A program made the translations under genes and the position numbers. This document shows positions 63,374 through 64,000 of a DNA stretch of 64,000 bases, in pieces (position 1 is the first letter of the stretch; every line of letters starts with the position of its first letter). The stretch lies in assembly GCF_026239675.1 (NCBI RefSeq), contig NZ_JAPIVQ010000009.1, forward strand, positions 124,001-188,000. The letters are read 5' to 3'. The notes beneath the pieces were generated by a model, which searched no databases, had not been told where the DNA came from, and was given only the letters and a program-made list of their open reading frames with translations. The stretch comes from Pedobacter sp. PLR (GTDB taxonomy: Bacteria > Bacteroidota > Bacteroidia > Sphingobacteriales > Sphingobacteriaceae).

Positions 63374-64000
63374 ATGGAACATCACAACCGCAGAAAATTT
63401 CTACAGGCAGGGACAGCTTTAGGTGCTTCACTATTGTTTTCACCGGCAGTTCTCCTTGCTCAAACTTCTCAGAAAGGGAATCACCCAACAGGAAATCATA
63501 TAGCAAATGCTAAAGCCAGAAGCCTGGGTACAGGTAACCATCGTATTGAGGTATCTGCATTAGGATTGGGCTGTATGGGCATGTCCTGGAACAGGAGTTT
63601 TGTTCCTGATAGAAAGTATATGATCGAAACCATCAGAAAAGCTTATGAAATGGGTGTAAACTTTTTTGATACTGCTGAAGCATACGGGCCATATATCAAT
63701 GAAATATTAGTTGGGGAAGCGATAAAGCCCTTTCGGAAAGACATCACCCTATGCAGTAAATTCGGCTTTGCCATCGAAAACGGAAAATTCACGCAAGGAT
63801 TGAACAGCAGACCAGAACAGATCAGGAAAGTTGTCGAGGCTTCTTTAAAGCGGTTAAACACCGACGTTATCGATTTGCTATACCAACACCGCGTTGATCC
63901 AAATGTTCCGATGGAAGATGTTGCAGGCACCGTGAAAGACTTAATCAAAGAAGGAAAAGTGAAACATTTCGGACTAAGTGAAGCTGGCGTTGAAAACATT
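63374..64000 (+). CDS. Aldo/keto reductase with Tat signal, 3'-partial
   Basis: The frame is open from ATG 63374 to the window end (209 residues). It begins with a twin-arginine signal (RRKFLQAGTALGASLLFSPA), so the enzyme is probably exported folded. The AKR fold follows: VSALGLGCMGMSWN, catalytic Asp99 and Tyr104 in FFDTAEAYGPYINE, Lys129 in CSKFGFA and His172 in LLYQHRVDPNVPMEDV. All four residues of the AKR tetrad are present. It resembles the AKR13/YajO-type NADP-dependent reductases. The C-terminus, including the cofactor-binding end, lies outside the window. It is divergent from an AraC regulator. Confidence 0.9.
   Translation, partial: MEHHNRRKFLQAGTALGASLLFSPAVLLAQTSQKGNHPTGNHIANAKARSLGTGNHRIEVSALGLGCMGMSWNRSFVPDRKYMIETIRKAYEMGVNFFDTAEAYGPYINEILVGEAIKPFRKDITLCSKFGFAIENGKFTQGLNSRPEQIRKVVEASLKRLNTDVIDLLYQHRVDPNVPMEDVAGTVKDLIKEGKVKHFGLSEAGVENI

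Noticed and set aside
1..64000. CRISPR array, rRNA operon, riboswitch, prophage
   Set aside because: No regularly spaced repeats, no rRNA-like sequence, no known riboswitch core and no phage structural genes were seen.

Overview
The window looks like chromosomal DNA of a Bacteroidota bacterium, most probably a Pedobacter-like member of the Sphingobacteriaceae. The basis is protein style (TonB-dependent receptor with small DUF4625 lipoproteins, S1 sulfatase, GH28 enzymes, MGT-type glycosyltransferases, PA2169- and DUF6496-type small proteins) and several TAnnTTTG promoter elements. No 16S or other taxonomic marker is present, so this is inference.

Layout. 1-12.2 kb is ordinary chromosome: the end of a thioredoxin-like gene, a VOC protein, an hmp-nsrR nitric oxide detoxification pair under a palindromic operator, msrA, a GNAT acetyltransferase with a UPF1-like helicase, a CoA-transferase, and an AraC regulator divergent from a TolC/HlyD/MFS efflux operon. 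A tRNA-Lys gene (12.49 kb) opens an AT-rich accessory stretch with gene remnants (PAS fragment, MocR fragment, TlpA fragment, GH36 fragment). This is followed by a sugar dehydrogenase with its cytochrome c and two right-handed beta-helix (GH28-type) pectin-active proteins. From 22.2 to 26.4 kb there are small or stress-type proteins (frameshifted MORN-like protein, CHAD, KTSC, PA2169, very acidic protein, DUF6496) and a degenerate tRNA-Cys-like sequence.

27.6-34.4 kb (minus strand) is a compact three-gene polysaccharide operon with ATGA start/stop overlaps. It encodes a GH2-type lipoprotein, a 1268-residue fusion of a processive GT2 glycan synthase with exported GH26 and GH2-like domains, and a sulfatase. 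34.6-38.8 kb (minus) is a TonB receptor operon with two His-rich DUF4625 lipoproteins and a small His/Cys membrane protein. It is preceded by two near-identical palindromes 42 bp apart and is probably a metal-uptake unit.

40.8-58.7 kb (minus) is the most striking element: nine tightly packed genes for a PUFA-synthase-like iterative PKS (ER/NPD-KS-AT-ACP-ACP-KR and KS-AT-DH-PPTase), a free ACP, an alpha/beta hydrolase, two GT1 glycosyltransferases, two HxxxDG acyltransferases and a small membrane protein. Read together, they predict a glycosylated and acylated polyketide or lipid whose structure I cannot name. A sterol desaturase-family hydroxylase gene lies just upstream on the same strand. 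The window ends with a GNAT gene, an AraC regulator and the start of a Tat-exported aldo/keto reductase.
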